A stretch of 64,000 nucleotides of DNA, taken from JAICMB01 sp035295125. Lineage in GTDB: Bacteria; Acidobacteriota; Terriglobia; Bryobacterales; Bryobacteraceae. Both the position numbers and the translations under genes were made by a program. Positions 36,175-43,357 of this stretch are shown here, piece by piece. The stretch spans positions 1 through 64,000 of the forward strand of contig DATGJP010000055.1 of the NCBI GenBank assembly GCA_035295125.1, given 5' to 3'. A model generated the notes under the pieces. That model worked only from the letters and a program-made list of their open reading frames with translations, ran no database searches and had not been told where the DNA came from. How positions within the stretch are numbered: position 1 is the stretch's first letter; each line of letters begins with the position of its first letter.

Positions 36175-36438
36175 ATGTTGATGATACGACTGGCGCGATT
36201 CGGCGCCAAAAAGAAACCGTCCTACCGCGTGGTAGTGATCGATAAGGAACGTGCGCGTGACAGCCGCGCCATTGAGGTTGTGGGCCTTTACAATCCGGTG
36301 AGCCATCCTCCGGTCGTGAACCTGAAGCATGAGCGGATTGAACATTGGATGAGGAACGGCGCGCAGCCGTCCGATACCGTACACCGGCTGTTGAAGAAAA
36401 ATCCTGCCCCGGCCCCCGCTGCTGAACCGGCCGCGTAA
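36175..36438 (+). CDS. rpsP: 30S ribosomal protein S16
   Basis: This 87-residue protein has the S16 hallmark RLARFGAKKKPSYRVVV followed by DSRAIEVVGLYNP and GAQPSDTVHRLLKK, with a Pro/Ala-rich tail. It is part of the small-subunit body. GGAGAAAC precedes the ATG at 36175, and a second ATG two codons later is possible. It lies 49 bases after ffh and 5 bases before the GTG-started khpA. Confidence 0.96.
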   Translation: MLMIRLARFGAKKKPSYRVVVIDKERARDSRAIEVVGLYNPVSHPPVVNLKHERIEHWMRNGAQPSDTVHRLLKKNPAPAPAAEPAA

Positions 36439-36443
36439 ACTCA

Positions 36444-36674
36444 GTGAAGGAACTAGTCGAAGATATCGCGAAGGCGCTTGTGGATCTCCCGGATGAGGTG
36501 AGCGTCCACGAAGTGCAGGGTGAGCAGGTTACCGTGCTGGAGTTGCGCGTCGCCCCAAGCGACCTCGGCAAGATCATCGGAAAGCAGGGCCGCACGGCCC
36601 GCTCTATCCGAACGCTCCTCGGCGCGGCGGGCATGAAGCTCAACCGCCGTTTCACCCTCGAAATCCTCGAATAG
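36444..36674 (+). CDS. khpA: KH-domain RNA-binding protein KhpA
   Basis: This 76-residue protein is a single KH domain with the GxxG loop in LGKIIGKQGRTARSIRTLL. KhpA binds RNA, often as a partner of KhpB/Jag, and lies between rpsP and rimM in many bacteria, as here. The start is a GTG at 36444, 5 bases after rpsP; the conserved N-terminus MKELVEDIAKALVD leaves no other choice. Confidence 0.94.
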   Translation: MKELVEDIAKALVDLPDEVSVHEVQGEQVTVLELRVAPSDLGKIIGKQGRTARSIRTLLGAAGMKLNRRFTLEILE

Positions 36675-36676
36675 CT

Positions 36677-37171
36677 CTGGATACCGTCGTCATAGCGCAG
36701 CTCGTCCGCCCGCGGGGCAATAAGGGCGAGTTGGCTGCCATTCCGTTAAGCGATCATCCCGAACGAGTGCGCCAGGTCACAGTCGGCAGCCGATCTCTCG
36801 AAGTCGAGAACGTCTGGCGGCATGGGGATCGCGTGATTTTCAAGTTTCGCGGCGTGGATTCGATTTCGGACGCCGAGAAGCTCGCCGGAGCCGAGGTTTC
36901 CATTCCGAAAGGTGAGCGGGCCGATTTGCCCGATGGCGAGTACTTTCAGACCGACCTCATCGGGTGCACCGTTTTTGATCGCGATGGGAAGGTTGTCGGC
37001 ACCGTGGAGGGCTGGCAGGAGTATGGCGGGCCTGCGCTGCTCGAAGTAAACGCGAACGGGCGGGAAGTGCTCATCCCGTTTGCCAAATCGATCTGCATTG
37101 AAATTGATCCGGGACAGAAAAGAATCGTGGTTGACCTGCCGGAAGGACTGAGGGAATTGAACGCGGAATGA
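36677..37171 (+). CDS. rimM: 16S rRNA processing protein RimM (start uncertain)
   Basis: The frame encodes a full RimM of about 164 residues: the N-terminal TVVIAQLVRPRGNKGELAA motif, then PDGEYFQTDLIGCTV and the PRC-barrel end with VLIPFAKSICIEID. The conserved N-terminus lies upstream of the first ordinary start codon, TTG at 36731. The only plausible start that keeps it is CTG at 36677, 2 bases after the khpA stop. A TTG start would lose the GxKGE motif region. RimM helps 30S maturation through S19 and the 16S 3' domain. trmD overlaps its end (ATGA). Confidence 0.85.
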   Translation: MDTVVIAQLVRPRGNKGELAAIPLSDHPERVRQVTVGSRSLEVENVWRHGDRVIFKFRGVDSISDAEKLAGAEVSIPKGERADLPDGEYFQTDLIGCTVFDRDGKVVGTVEGWQEYGGPALLEVNANGREVLIPFAKSICIEIDPGQKRIVVDLPEGLRELNAE

Positions 37172-37914
37172 TCTTCCATATCCTCACGATTTTCCCGGAT
37201 TTCTTTGAGGGTCCTTTCCGCCACGGCGTTGTTCCCCGCGCCGCCGAGGACGGCCTGCTGAAGATTCAAATCTACGATCTGCGCGACTGGACCACAGACC
37301 GGCACCGCACCGTCGACGACCGCCCATTCGGCGGCGGTGAGGGCATGCTGATGAAGGCGGAGCCGATTTTTAAAGCGGTCGACAGCATCCTGGAAGATCC
37401 GAGGGCATGCGAAACCGCCAGCCCCACCTTAGGCCAAGAGGTGGGGCAGGCGGTTTCGCCTGCCCATGCTCAAGTGAAACGGATCGTCCTACTGTCGGCG
37501 CAGGGGCGTCCATTCGACCAGGCAGCAGCCCGCCGGCTCGCCGCTTATGAGGAACTGCTCCTGATCTGTGGCCGCTACGAAGGTGTCGACGAGCGTGTCG
37601 CCGAACACCTGGCCGACGAGGAGCTCTCCGTCGGTGATTTCGTCATGTCCGGTGGCGAACTGGCTGCGGCCATGGTAGTCGATTCCGTCGCGCGCCTGAT
37701 CCCCGGTGTGCTGGGCCACCCCGACTCCGCCGTCCGCGAATCGTTCTCCGAGCCCGGCCTGCTCGATTGTCCCCAATACACGCGCCCGGCCGACTTCCGC
37801 GGCTGGAAAGTTCCCGATGTTCTCCTGAACGGTAACCACGCCGAGATCCGCAAGTGGCGGGAAGCCGCCGCACGGCAGAAGACAGCACGTAACCGGCCAG
37901 ATCTATTACAATAG
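37168..37914 (+). CDS. trmD: tRNA (guanine-N1)-methyltransferase TrmD, with palindromic-repeat insertion
   Basis: This 248-residue enzyme methylates G37 of tRNAs with SAM. It shows FHILTIFPDFFEGP, RPFGGGEGMLMKAEPIF, ICGRYEGVDERVAEH and VGDFVMSGGELAA, the trefoil-knot SPOUT signatures. Residues about 79-102 (RACETASPTLGQEVGQAVSP plus AHAQ) are absent in ordinary TrmD, where helix and the VxxLSxQGR strand are close together. This stretch is encoded by a complete REP-like twin palindrome at 37404-37469 that keeps the frame. The gene sits in the usual rimM-trmD-rplS order. Confidence 0.95.
   Translation: MIFHILTIFPDFFEGPFRHGVVPRAAEDGLLKIQIYDLRDWTTDRHRTVDDRPFGGGEGMLMKAEPIFKAVDSILEDPRACETASPTLGQEVGQAVSPAHAQVKRIVLLSAQGRPFDQAAARRLAAYEELLLICGRYEGVDERVAEHLADEELSVGDFVMSGGELAAAMVVDSVARLIPGVLGHPDSAVRESFSEPGLLDCPQYTRPADFRGWKVPDVLLNGNHAEIRKWREAAARQKTARNRPDLLQ
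37404..37469. repeat. REP-like twin palindrome inside trmD, copy D
   Basis: The left arm GGCATGCGAAACCGCCAGCC, followed by CCACCTT, pairs with the right arm GAGGTGGGGCAGGCGG plus TTTCGCCTGCCCATGC. The loop is short (AGGCCAA). The right arm has the family core GCAGGCGGTTTCGCCTGC. It is the same twin architecture as the intergenic copies at 8336 and 58421, but lies in frame in a coding sequence. Confidence 0.85.
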
Positions 37915-37947
37915 AGTTTTCCACCCCATAGAAGGACTCCACACCCC

Positions 37948-38295
37948 ATGCAAAACGCGCTGCTGACCAAGGTTCTCAATAAGAACAAACGTAAAGAAGT
38001 GCCCGAGTTTCGGCCCGGCGATACCATCCGGGTCCACGTAAAGATCAAAGAAGGCGACAAAGAGCGCCTGCAGGCGTTTGAAGGCACCGTCATCGCGCGC
38101 AAGAACGTCGGCCTGGGCGAGACCATCACCGTACGCAAGGTCAGCTTCGGCCATGGCGTGGAGCGCATTTTCCCGATCCACGCGCCTGTGATCGACCACA
38201 TTGACGTGGTGCGCACGGGTCGCGTGCGTCGTTCGAAACTGTATTACCTGAGAGGTTTGAAGGGCAAGGCTGCTCGGCTCCGCGAACGCGAGTGA
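37948..38295 (+). CDS. rplS: 50S ribosomal protein L19
   Basis: This 115-residue protein has the L19 signatures VPEFRPGDTIRVHVKI, RLQAFEGTVIARKN and HGVERIFPIHAPVIDHIDVV, ending in RVRRSKLYYLRGLKGKAARL. L19 lies at the interface of the 30S and 50S subunits. It follows trmD by 33 bases, and the rnhB start overlaps its stop (GTGA). Confidence 0.97.
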   Translation: MQNALLTKVLNKNKRKEVPEFRPGDTIRVHVKIKEGDKERLQAFEGTVIARKNVGLGETITVRKVSFGHGVERIFPIHAPVIDHIDVVRTGRVRRSKLYYLRGLKGKAARLRERE

Positions 38296-38984
38296 AGTGT
38301 CAAGGCAAGTACGAGCGTGAAGCGCGCGCGGCGGGCTATCGTTACGTCGCCGGCGTCGACGAAGTCGGCCGGGGAGCGCTCTTCGGGCCTGTATTTGCCG
38401 CCGCGGTGATTCTCGCGCCGGACCGTCCCATTCGTGGCCTTCGCGACAGCAAACAACTGCTGCCGGAACGCCGCGAAACCCTGGCGGAACGCATCCGGGA
38501 GCGAGCCATCGCGTGGGCCGTCGGAGCCGCTGATCCCTTTGAAATCGATCACATCAACATCCTCCAAGCCGCTCGTCTGGCCATGCGCCGGGCGATCGAA
38601 CAGCTCCAGCCACCGCCCGATTACCTGCTGGTGGATGCCGTGACCGTCGACCTTCCCATCGAACAAAAAGGATTGATTCACGGCGACGCCCTATCCCAGT
38701 GCATAGCCGCCGCGTCTATCATTGCAAAAGTGGAACGAGACGCCTGCATGCGCGAGTGGGACCGGGTTTTCCCTCAGTACGGGCTGAAAAACCACAAGGG
38801 CTACTCAACCGACGAGCATTGGAATGCGCTCAAGAATTACGGCCCCACGGCGCTCCACCGCTTCAGTTTCTGGCCGGTGCGAGATAATTGTCCTCATGCA
38901 CTTTGGGCGGGTTATCCGCGCCAGGGTGAACTGTTCGACGATGAAATGGAAGCGATGACGGAGGAAGCCGAGGTTTGCCAGTGA
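38292..38984 (+). CDS. rnhB: Ribonuclease HII
   Basis: This 230-residue protein has the RNase HII motif VAGVDEVGRGALFGPV with catalytic Asp23 and Glu24, RGLRDSKQLLP, and the later SIIAKVERDACMREW. RNase HII removes RNA from RNA-DNA hybrids and misincorporated ribonucleotides. The start is GTG at 38292, overlapping the rplS stop as GTGA. The next small gene starts inside its last codons. Confidence 0.94.
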   Translation: MKCQGKYEREARAAGYRYVAGVDEVGRGALFGPVFAAAVILAPDRPIRGLRDSKQLLPERRETLAERIRERAIAWAVGAADPFEIDHINILQAARLAMRRAIEQLQPPPDYLLVDAVTVDLPIEQKGLIHGDALSQCIAAASIIAKVERDACMREWDRVFPQYGLKNHKGYSTDEHWNALKNYGPTALHRFSFWPVRDNCPHALWAGYPRQGELFDDEMEAMTEEAEVCQ

Positions 38985-39262
38985 ACGCCCAGCCGCAGGC
39001 GCAGACGGCCGCGGAACGTCCTCTCGGCCGCTGGTATGAGCGGTTCAAGGCGCTGCTGTTCATCGTCTTTTGTTTCGAAATCGGGATCTTTCTTCTGGTG
39101 TTCCCCTGGCTTCCCAACTGGCACCAGACGTCCATTATCGTCATGGTTCCATGGCTCGCAAACGTCTGGGACAACCCATTCCTCAAGGGCGCCATCAGCG
39201 GACTCGGGCTGGTGAACATCCTGATATCTTTTGCGGAAGTGGGACGGCTTCGGCGGATTTGA
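38981..39262 (+). CDS. Small two-helix membrane protein
   Basis: This 93-residue protein has two hydrophobic segments, ALLFIVFCFEIGIFLLVFPW and AISGLGLVNILISFAEV, with a short loop (LPNWHQTSIIVMVPWLANV) between them. I do not recognise a named family. It starts with GTG at 38981, in a GTGA overlap with the rnhB stop (TTG 38975 is an alternative), so it is translationally coupled. It lies immediately upstream of three signal peptidase genes and could be a small membrane partner, which is only inference. Confidence 0.75.
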   Translation: MNAQPQAQTAAERPLGRWYERFKALLFIVFCFEIGIFLLVFPWLPNWHQTSIIVMVPWLANVWDNPFLKGAISGLGLVNILISFAEVGRLRRI

Positions 39263-39305
39263 GTTCGGCAAGCTAAAGCATGCGGTATCATGAGGTTGTT
39301 TTGGC

Positions 39306-40145
39306 ATGAACGAAACCGTGGATCGCGACAATAACACCGCGATCGTCGAACCGGCTTCCACGACAGGCGTTGAAGCGTCTCCTGAAGCGGCCGAATCCGT
39401 CGAGGAAATCGAAAAGCCGCGTAATACGATCGCCGAATGGGCCGTCACCATTCTGCTGCTGCTGTTCGGCACCACAACCCTGATTCAGGCGTTCGTGATT
39501 CCAACGGGCTCCATGGAAGACACGCTGCTGATCGGCGATCATCTCCTGGTCGACAAGCTGGCCTATGCGCCCCCCGGCAAGTTCAGCAAGTACATTCTGC
39601 CGTATGAAGAGCCGAAGCACGGCGACATCATCGTGTTCCGGTTTCCGTTGGACATCACGCAGACGTACGTCAAGCGCTGCATCGGCGTGCCGGGCGATCA
39701 TCTCAAGATCGTCAATCAACAGGTCTACCGCAACGGCGTCCGCCTGAACGAGCCGTACGTTTACCACAAGAACGCTTACCCCGATTTCTATCGCGACAAC
39801 TTCCCGGGCGATCCGAACATCAGCCTTACGACCCCGGGACGCGATATGCTGGAGAACCATGTGCAGAGTGGCGACGTGGTAGTGCCGCCGGGGTTCTTCT
39901 TTGCCATGGGCGACAACCGCGACAATTCCTACGACAGCCGTTACTGGGGATTCGTGCCGCGCGAAAACATTATCGGAAAACCTTTGATTATTTACTGGTC
40001 GTACAACGCCAGCACCGAGAGCCTGGCGGGCTCTTCCGTGCAGTCTCTGGCGCGACATTTCGCCGACCTTGCGGAGCACTTCTTCACCAAGACGCGGTGG
40101 CGGCGCACCCTCACGCTCATCCATGGCTACCACAGTAACGACTAA
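39306..40145 (+). CDS. lepB: Signal peptidase I, first of three tandem copies
   Basis: This 279-residue type I signal peptidase has a long acidic N-terminal extension, one membrane helix (WAVTILLLLFGTTTLIQAF) and the catalytic Ser69 in PTGSMEDTLL. The general-base Lys123 lies in YVKRCIGVPGDH, followed by box E FAMGDNRDNSYDSRYWGFV. It cleaves signal peptides on the outer face of the inner membrane. It is followed by two paralogues without gaps. Confidence 0.95.
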   Translation: MNETVDRDNNTAIVEPASTTGVEASPEAAESVEEIEKPRNTIAEWAVTILLLLFGTTTLIQAFVIPTGSMEDTLLIGDHLLVDKLAYAPPGKFSKYILPYEEPKHGDIIVFRFPLDITQTYVKRCIGVPGDHLKIVNQQVYRNGVRLNEPYVYHKNAYPDFYRDNFPGDPNISLTTPGRDMLENHVQSGDVVVPPGFFFAMGDNRDNSYDSRYWGFVPRENIIGKPLIIYWSYNASTESLAGSSVQSLARHFADLAEHFFTKTRWRRTLTLIHGYHSND

Positions 40146-40914
40146 GCCGAACAAGACCGCAAAGCCCGCAAAGCCGCAGCCCGAGCGCAACTCGCTCGCG
40201 GAATGGGTGGTCACGTTCCTGCTCCTGATCTACGGCACCACCTACATTGCGCAGCCTTTCGTGATCCCGACCTCGTCCATGCACAACACCTTGCTGACGG
40301 GGGATCACCTCATTGTCGACAAGCTGGCGTATTCGCCGGAAGGATCGGTTTCGAAGTACCTGTTGCCCTATCGGCTCCCCAAGCGCGGCGACATTATCGT
40401 GTTCCGGCATCCGATTCTGCTGCAGGAAGACTACGTGAAGCGCGTCATCGGGCAGGCGGGCGATCACATCAAGCTGGTGCACAAGCAGCTTTGGCTCAAC
40501 GGACATTCGGTGGACGAGCCGTATGTGATTCACATCAGCAACAGCTATGATCCGTATCGCGACGATTTCCCGAATGGAGGCATGCTGGACTACGCTCCCG
40601 ACCCGCGCATGACCGACCGCGCGAACGAGATGCTGAAGAACAACGTCCAGAATGGCGAGCTAGTGATTCCGGAGGGATTCTACTTCGCCATGGGCGACAA
40701 CCGCGACAATTCGCTCGACAGCCGTTATTGGGGCCTGGTTCCGCGCGAGAACATCACGGGAAAGCCGACGATCATCTTCTGGTCGTATGACGCGCCGACG
40801 GAGGACCTGCGGGATTACAACATCAAGCACTTCGTCGACCTGGCCGCGCACTTCTTTACGAAGACGCGCTGGGAGCGAACTTTAAAGCTCATTCACTCGT
40901 ATCCACTGCAGTGA
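40123..40914 (+). CDS. lepB: Signal peptidase I, second tandem copy
   Basis: This 263-residue peptidase has a Lys/Pro-rich N-terminus, one TM helix, Ser52 in PTSSMHNTLL and Lys106 in YVKRVIG. Box E is FAMGDNRDNSLDSRYWGLV. Its ATG at 40123 overlaps the end of the first copy by 23 bases, and its end overlaps the third copy by GTGA. It is closer to the third copy than to the first in the PTSSMHNT region, so the last two may stem from a later duplication. Confidence 0.94.
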   Translation: MATTVTTKPNKTAKPAKPQPERNSLAEWVVTFLLLIYGTTYIAQPFVIPTSSMHNTLLTGDHLIVDKLAYSPEGSVSKYLLPYRLPKRGDIIVFRHPILLQEDYVKRVIGQAGDHIKLVHKQLWLNGHSVDEPYVIHISNSYDPYRDDFPNGGMLDYAPDPRMTDRANEMLKNNVQNGELVIPEGFYFAMGDNRDNSLDSRYWGLVPRENITGKPTIIFWSYDAPTEDLRDYNIKHFVDLAAHFFTKTRWERTLKLIHSYPLQ

Positions 40915-41645
40915 AACGAAATTCGATCGCCGAGTGGGCCCTCACGTTCCTGTTGCTTGCGTACAGCACGACCTTTATAGCGCAGGCGAATGTCATTCCG
41001 ACTTCCTCGATGCATAACACGGTGCTTACGGGCGACCACCTGATTGTCGATAAGCTCGCGTATTCCCCGGGCGATGCATTCAGCCGCCATTTGCTTCCGT
41101 ACAGAGAACCGAAGCGCGGCGACATTATCGTGTTCCGGCACCCGGTTCATTTGCAGGAAAACCTGGTGAAGCGCGTTATCGGCGTACCGGGCGATCACAT
41201 CCGGATGGTGCAAAAGCAGGTCTGGTTGAACGGGCACGTCGTGAGCGAGCCGTATGTGGTGCACATCTCGACGGACTACTTCGCCCTGCGCGACGATTTT
41301 CCTCCCACGGAAGCGATCTCGTATCCGCCTGACCCGGATGTCGCGATCCGGGGCAATGAGATGTTGCGCTCGAATGTTGTGGGTGGCGAGTTGGTGGTGC
41401 CGGCGGCGTCCTATTTCGCGATGGGCGACAATCGCGACAATTCCCTGGACAGCCGGTTTTGGGGTCTTGTGCCGCGGGAGAATATTGTCGGGAAACCGGT
41501 GGTGATCTTCTGGTCGTATGATGCTCCGACGGAGGACTTGCAGGAATATTCGGTGAAGCATTTCAGCGATCTGGCGGCTCACTTCTTTACGAAAACGCGC
41601 TGGGAGCGAACGTTGAAGCTGATTCATTCTTATCCGCTTCAATAG
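40911..41645 (+). CDS. lepB: Signal peptidase I, third tandem copy
   Basis: This 244-residue peptidase lacks the N-terminal extension of its paralogues. Ser33 lies in PTSSMHNTVL and Lys87 in LVKRVIG, and box E is FAMGDNRDNSLDSRFWGLV, so it is predicted active. It starts with GTG in a GTGA overlap with the second copy. The last 80 residues match the second copy closely (WSYDAPTEDL and FFTKTRWERTLKLIHSYPLQ), consistent with duplication or gene conversion. Confidence 0.94.
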   Translation: MKRNSIAEWALTFLLLAYSTTFIAQANVIPTSSMHNTVLTGDHLIVDKLAYSPGDAFSRHLLPYREPKRGDIIVFRHPVHLQENLVKRVIGVPGDHIRMVQKQVWLNGHVVSEPYVVHISTDYFALRDDFPPTEAISYPPDPDVAIRGNEMLRSNVVGGELVVPAASYFAMGDNRDNSLDSRFWGLVPRENIVGKPVVIFWSYDAPTEDLQEYSVKHFSDLAAHFFTKTRWERTLKLIHSYPLQ

Positions 41646-41898
41646 CGAGGATGCAAGACAGTGGTGCGTTCGATTGGCTCCCGGAGCTGATCGTCAGCCT
41701 ATTCGTTTTTGGGTGATCGCTGTCGTTCCGCATTGTGCATTGCTCTTCCAATAGCTTCTGTATGTACTGCGGCGCACGTTTGGGCGGGCTCGGGTCGCAG
41801 ACCCGCGCATTGAATTGGGAATCAGAAACTGAGGACGCCTCCGATGATTCCTGTCACCTCTTTACCCTGTCCGGGTACTTATACGATGAGGTAAGGCG
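41646..41898. other. Intergenic region upstream of the sigma-membrane fusion
   Basis: In this 253-base gap I see no gene with family support. It has a weak inverted repeat CGGGT-CGCAG-ACCCG at 41791-41805, related in style to the hairpins elsewhere. It should hold the promoter of the gene at 41899, but no clear -35/-10 pair stands out. Confidence 0.4.
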
Positions 41899-43341
41899 AT
41901 GGCCGGGAAAGGCAGTAGCGACGCGCAACTGGTGGAGTGGACTCTGGCGGGCGACCGCGCGGCGTTCGCGGCCATCGTCAAGCGGTACCAGTCGCTGGTT
42001 TGCTCCATCACCTATAACGCCACCGGCAGCTTGAGTCTGAGTGAAGACCTGGCCCAGGAAACTTTTCTTGCCGCCTGGAAACAGCTCTCCGAATTGCGCG
42101 AGCCGGCGCGGTTGCGGTCTTGGCTATGCGGCATCACGCGCTTTCTGGTTGGCAAGGAATACCGGCGGCAAGGCAGTGAGCCCATTCACGCCGCCGAACC
42201 ACTGGAAGAAATTCAGGAACTGCCCTCGCTTGAAGCGTCGCCCGCTATGCAGGCCGTGAGCCGGGAAGAAGAATCAATCCTGTGGCGCGCACTGGAGCGA
42301 ATTCCCGATGCTTATCGTGAACCGCTCATCCTGTTTTATCGCGAAGAGAAGTCGATTGAGCGTGTCGCGGCCCAGTTGGAGTTGAGCGTGGACGCAGTAA
42401 AGCAAAGGCTTTCGCGGGGACGCAAGCTGCTGCACGAAGAGGTGATTGCATTCGTAGAAGGAACTTTGAGCCGGACTACGCCGGGGCTTGACTTTTCAAA
42501 CTCTGTGCTCGCAATGCTGCCGGTCCCTCCAGCGGCAACCGCGGGAGCGGGCATGGCCGGCAAGAGCGCGGCGTTGCTCAAGTCGGGTTCGCTGGCAGCG
42601 TCGCTGGCGCCGTTTACGGGCGTAATTGCCGCCATTTTTGTGAATTGGTTAACTGCACGTTACGCGCCTACCGCTCGCGAACGCCGCTTCCAAAGACTCT
42701 GGTTCTCCAGCATGTTGATCTTCTCGCTGGGTTGGTCCATTGCCGGGTCGTTTGCCGTATGGACTCTGAGCCAGAAGTACACGTGGAGCAGCCAGACATT
42801 TCTGTGGGTGATGACGGTCTTCTGGTGGTTCTACTCCATCGTGACCGCTGCCTACGTGGTCTTCTTTATCCATCGACTCAAGTCTCTGCGCCGGCAGATC
42901 GAGCAGGAACCCGGTGTGCCGGAGGCCACGGGGACCCCACTCACGTTCCAATCGGCTCTATCGGTGATCGCGGGCATCTATATCGCGTCTTTTTCATGGC
43001 TCATCTACCTTGCATTTCGTGCGAACGATCGACGGTGGGGCGCGGTCATAACCGGGATCATGGTTGTGCTCTTCCTGTGGCATTTCCTTCAGGCGCGCAG
43101 CCGGATTGAAGCAGCGGCGCTCCGGGGGGCAGTTCGTCACCTTGCAATTGCATGGGCAATCATACTCGTGATCTTGAACTTGCGGTTGCAAGTCTGGCTG
43201 GCCATCTTGCGTGGTCTCGATCTTAGCGAATTGCACCGCCTGTTACCGCCATGGGTCATTCCATTTGCCACGTTGTTCGTGGTGCTCTGGATTGGCGTGT
43301 TGGTTGCCCTTACCAGGTCGCAAATATTGACCGGCAAATGA
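41899..43341 (+). CDS. ECF sigma factor fused to a multi-helix membrane domain
   Basis: Residues 1-180 of this 480-residue protein are an ECF sigma factor: region 2 (LSLSEDLAQETFLAAWKQL, SWLCGITRF) and region 4 (ALERIPDAYREPLILFYRE and LELSVDAVKQRLSRGRKLL). Residues 210-480 hold about six to seven hydrophobic helices, such as WFSSMLIFSLGWSIAGSFAV, TVFWWFYSIVTAAYVVFFI and WVIPFATLFVVLWIGVLVAL. Such fusions would tether the sigma factor to the membrane, where release or conformational change could control it. No separate anti-sigma gene is adjacent. Confidence 0.87.
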   Translation: MAGKGSSDAQLVEWTLAGDRAAFAAIVKRYQSLVCSITYNATGSLSLSEDLAQETFLAAWKQLSELREPARLRSWLCGITRFLVGKEYRRQGSEPIHAAEPLEEIQELPSLEASPAMQAVSREEESILWRALERIPDAYREPLILFYREEKSIERVAAQLELSVDAVKQRLSRGRKLLHEEVIAFVEGTLSRTTPGLDFSNSVLAMLPVPPAATAGAGMAGKSAALLKSGSLAASLAPFTGVIAAIFVNWLTARYAPTARERRFQRLWFSSMLIFSLGWSIAGSFAVWTLSQKYTWSSQTFLWVMTVFWWFYSIVTAAYVVFFIHRLKSLRRQIEQEPGVPEATGTPLTFQSALSVIAGIYIASFSWLIYLAFRANDRRWGAVITGIMVVLFLWHFLQARSRIEAAALRGAVRHLAIAWAIILVILNLRLQVWLAILRGLDLSELHRLLPPWVIPFATLFVVLWIGVLVALTRSQILTGK

Positions 43342-43357
43342 TAAATCAGGAGTTGCG

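Noticed and set aside
41735..42034. Frame with a zinc-ribbon-like CMYCGARL motif
   Set aside because: Only one Cys pair occurs, the frame overlaps the sigma-membrane fusion in another frame and there is no second Cys pair.
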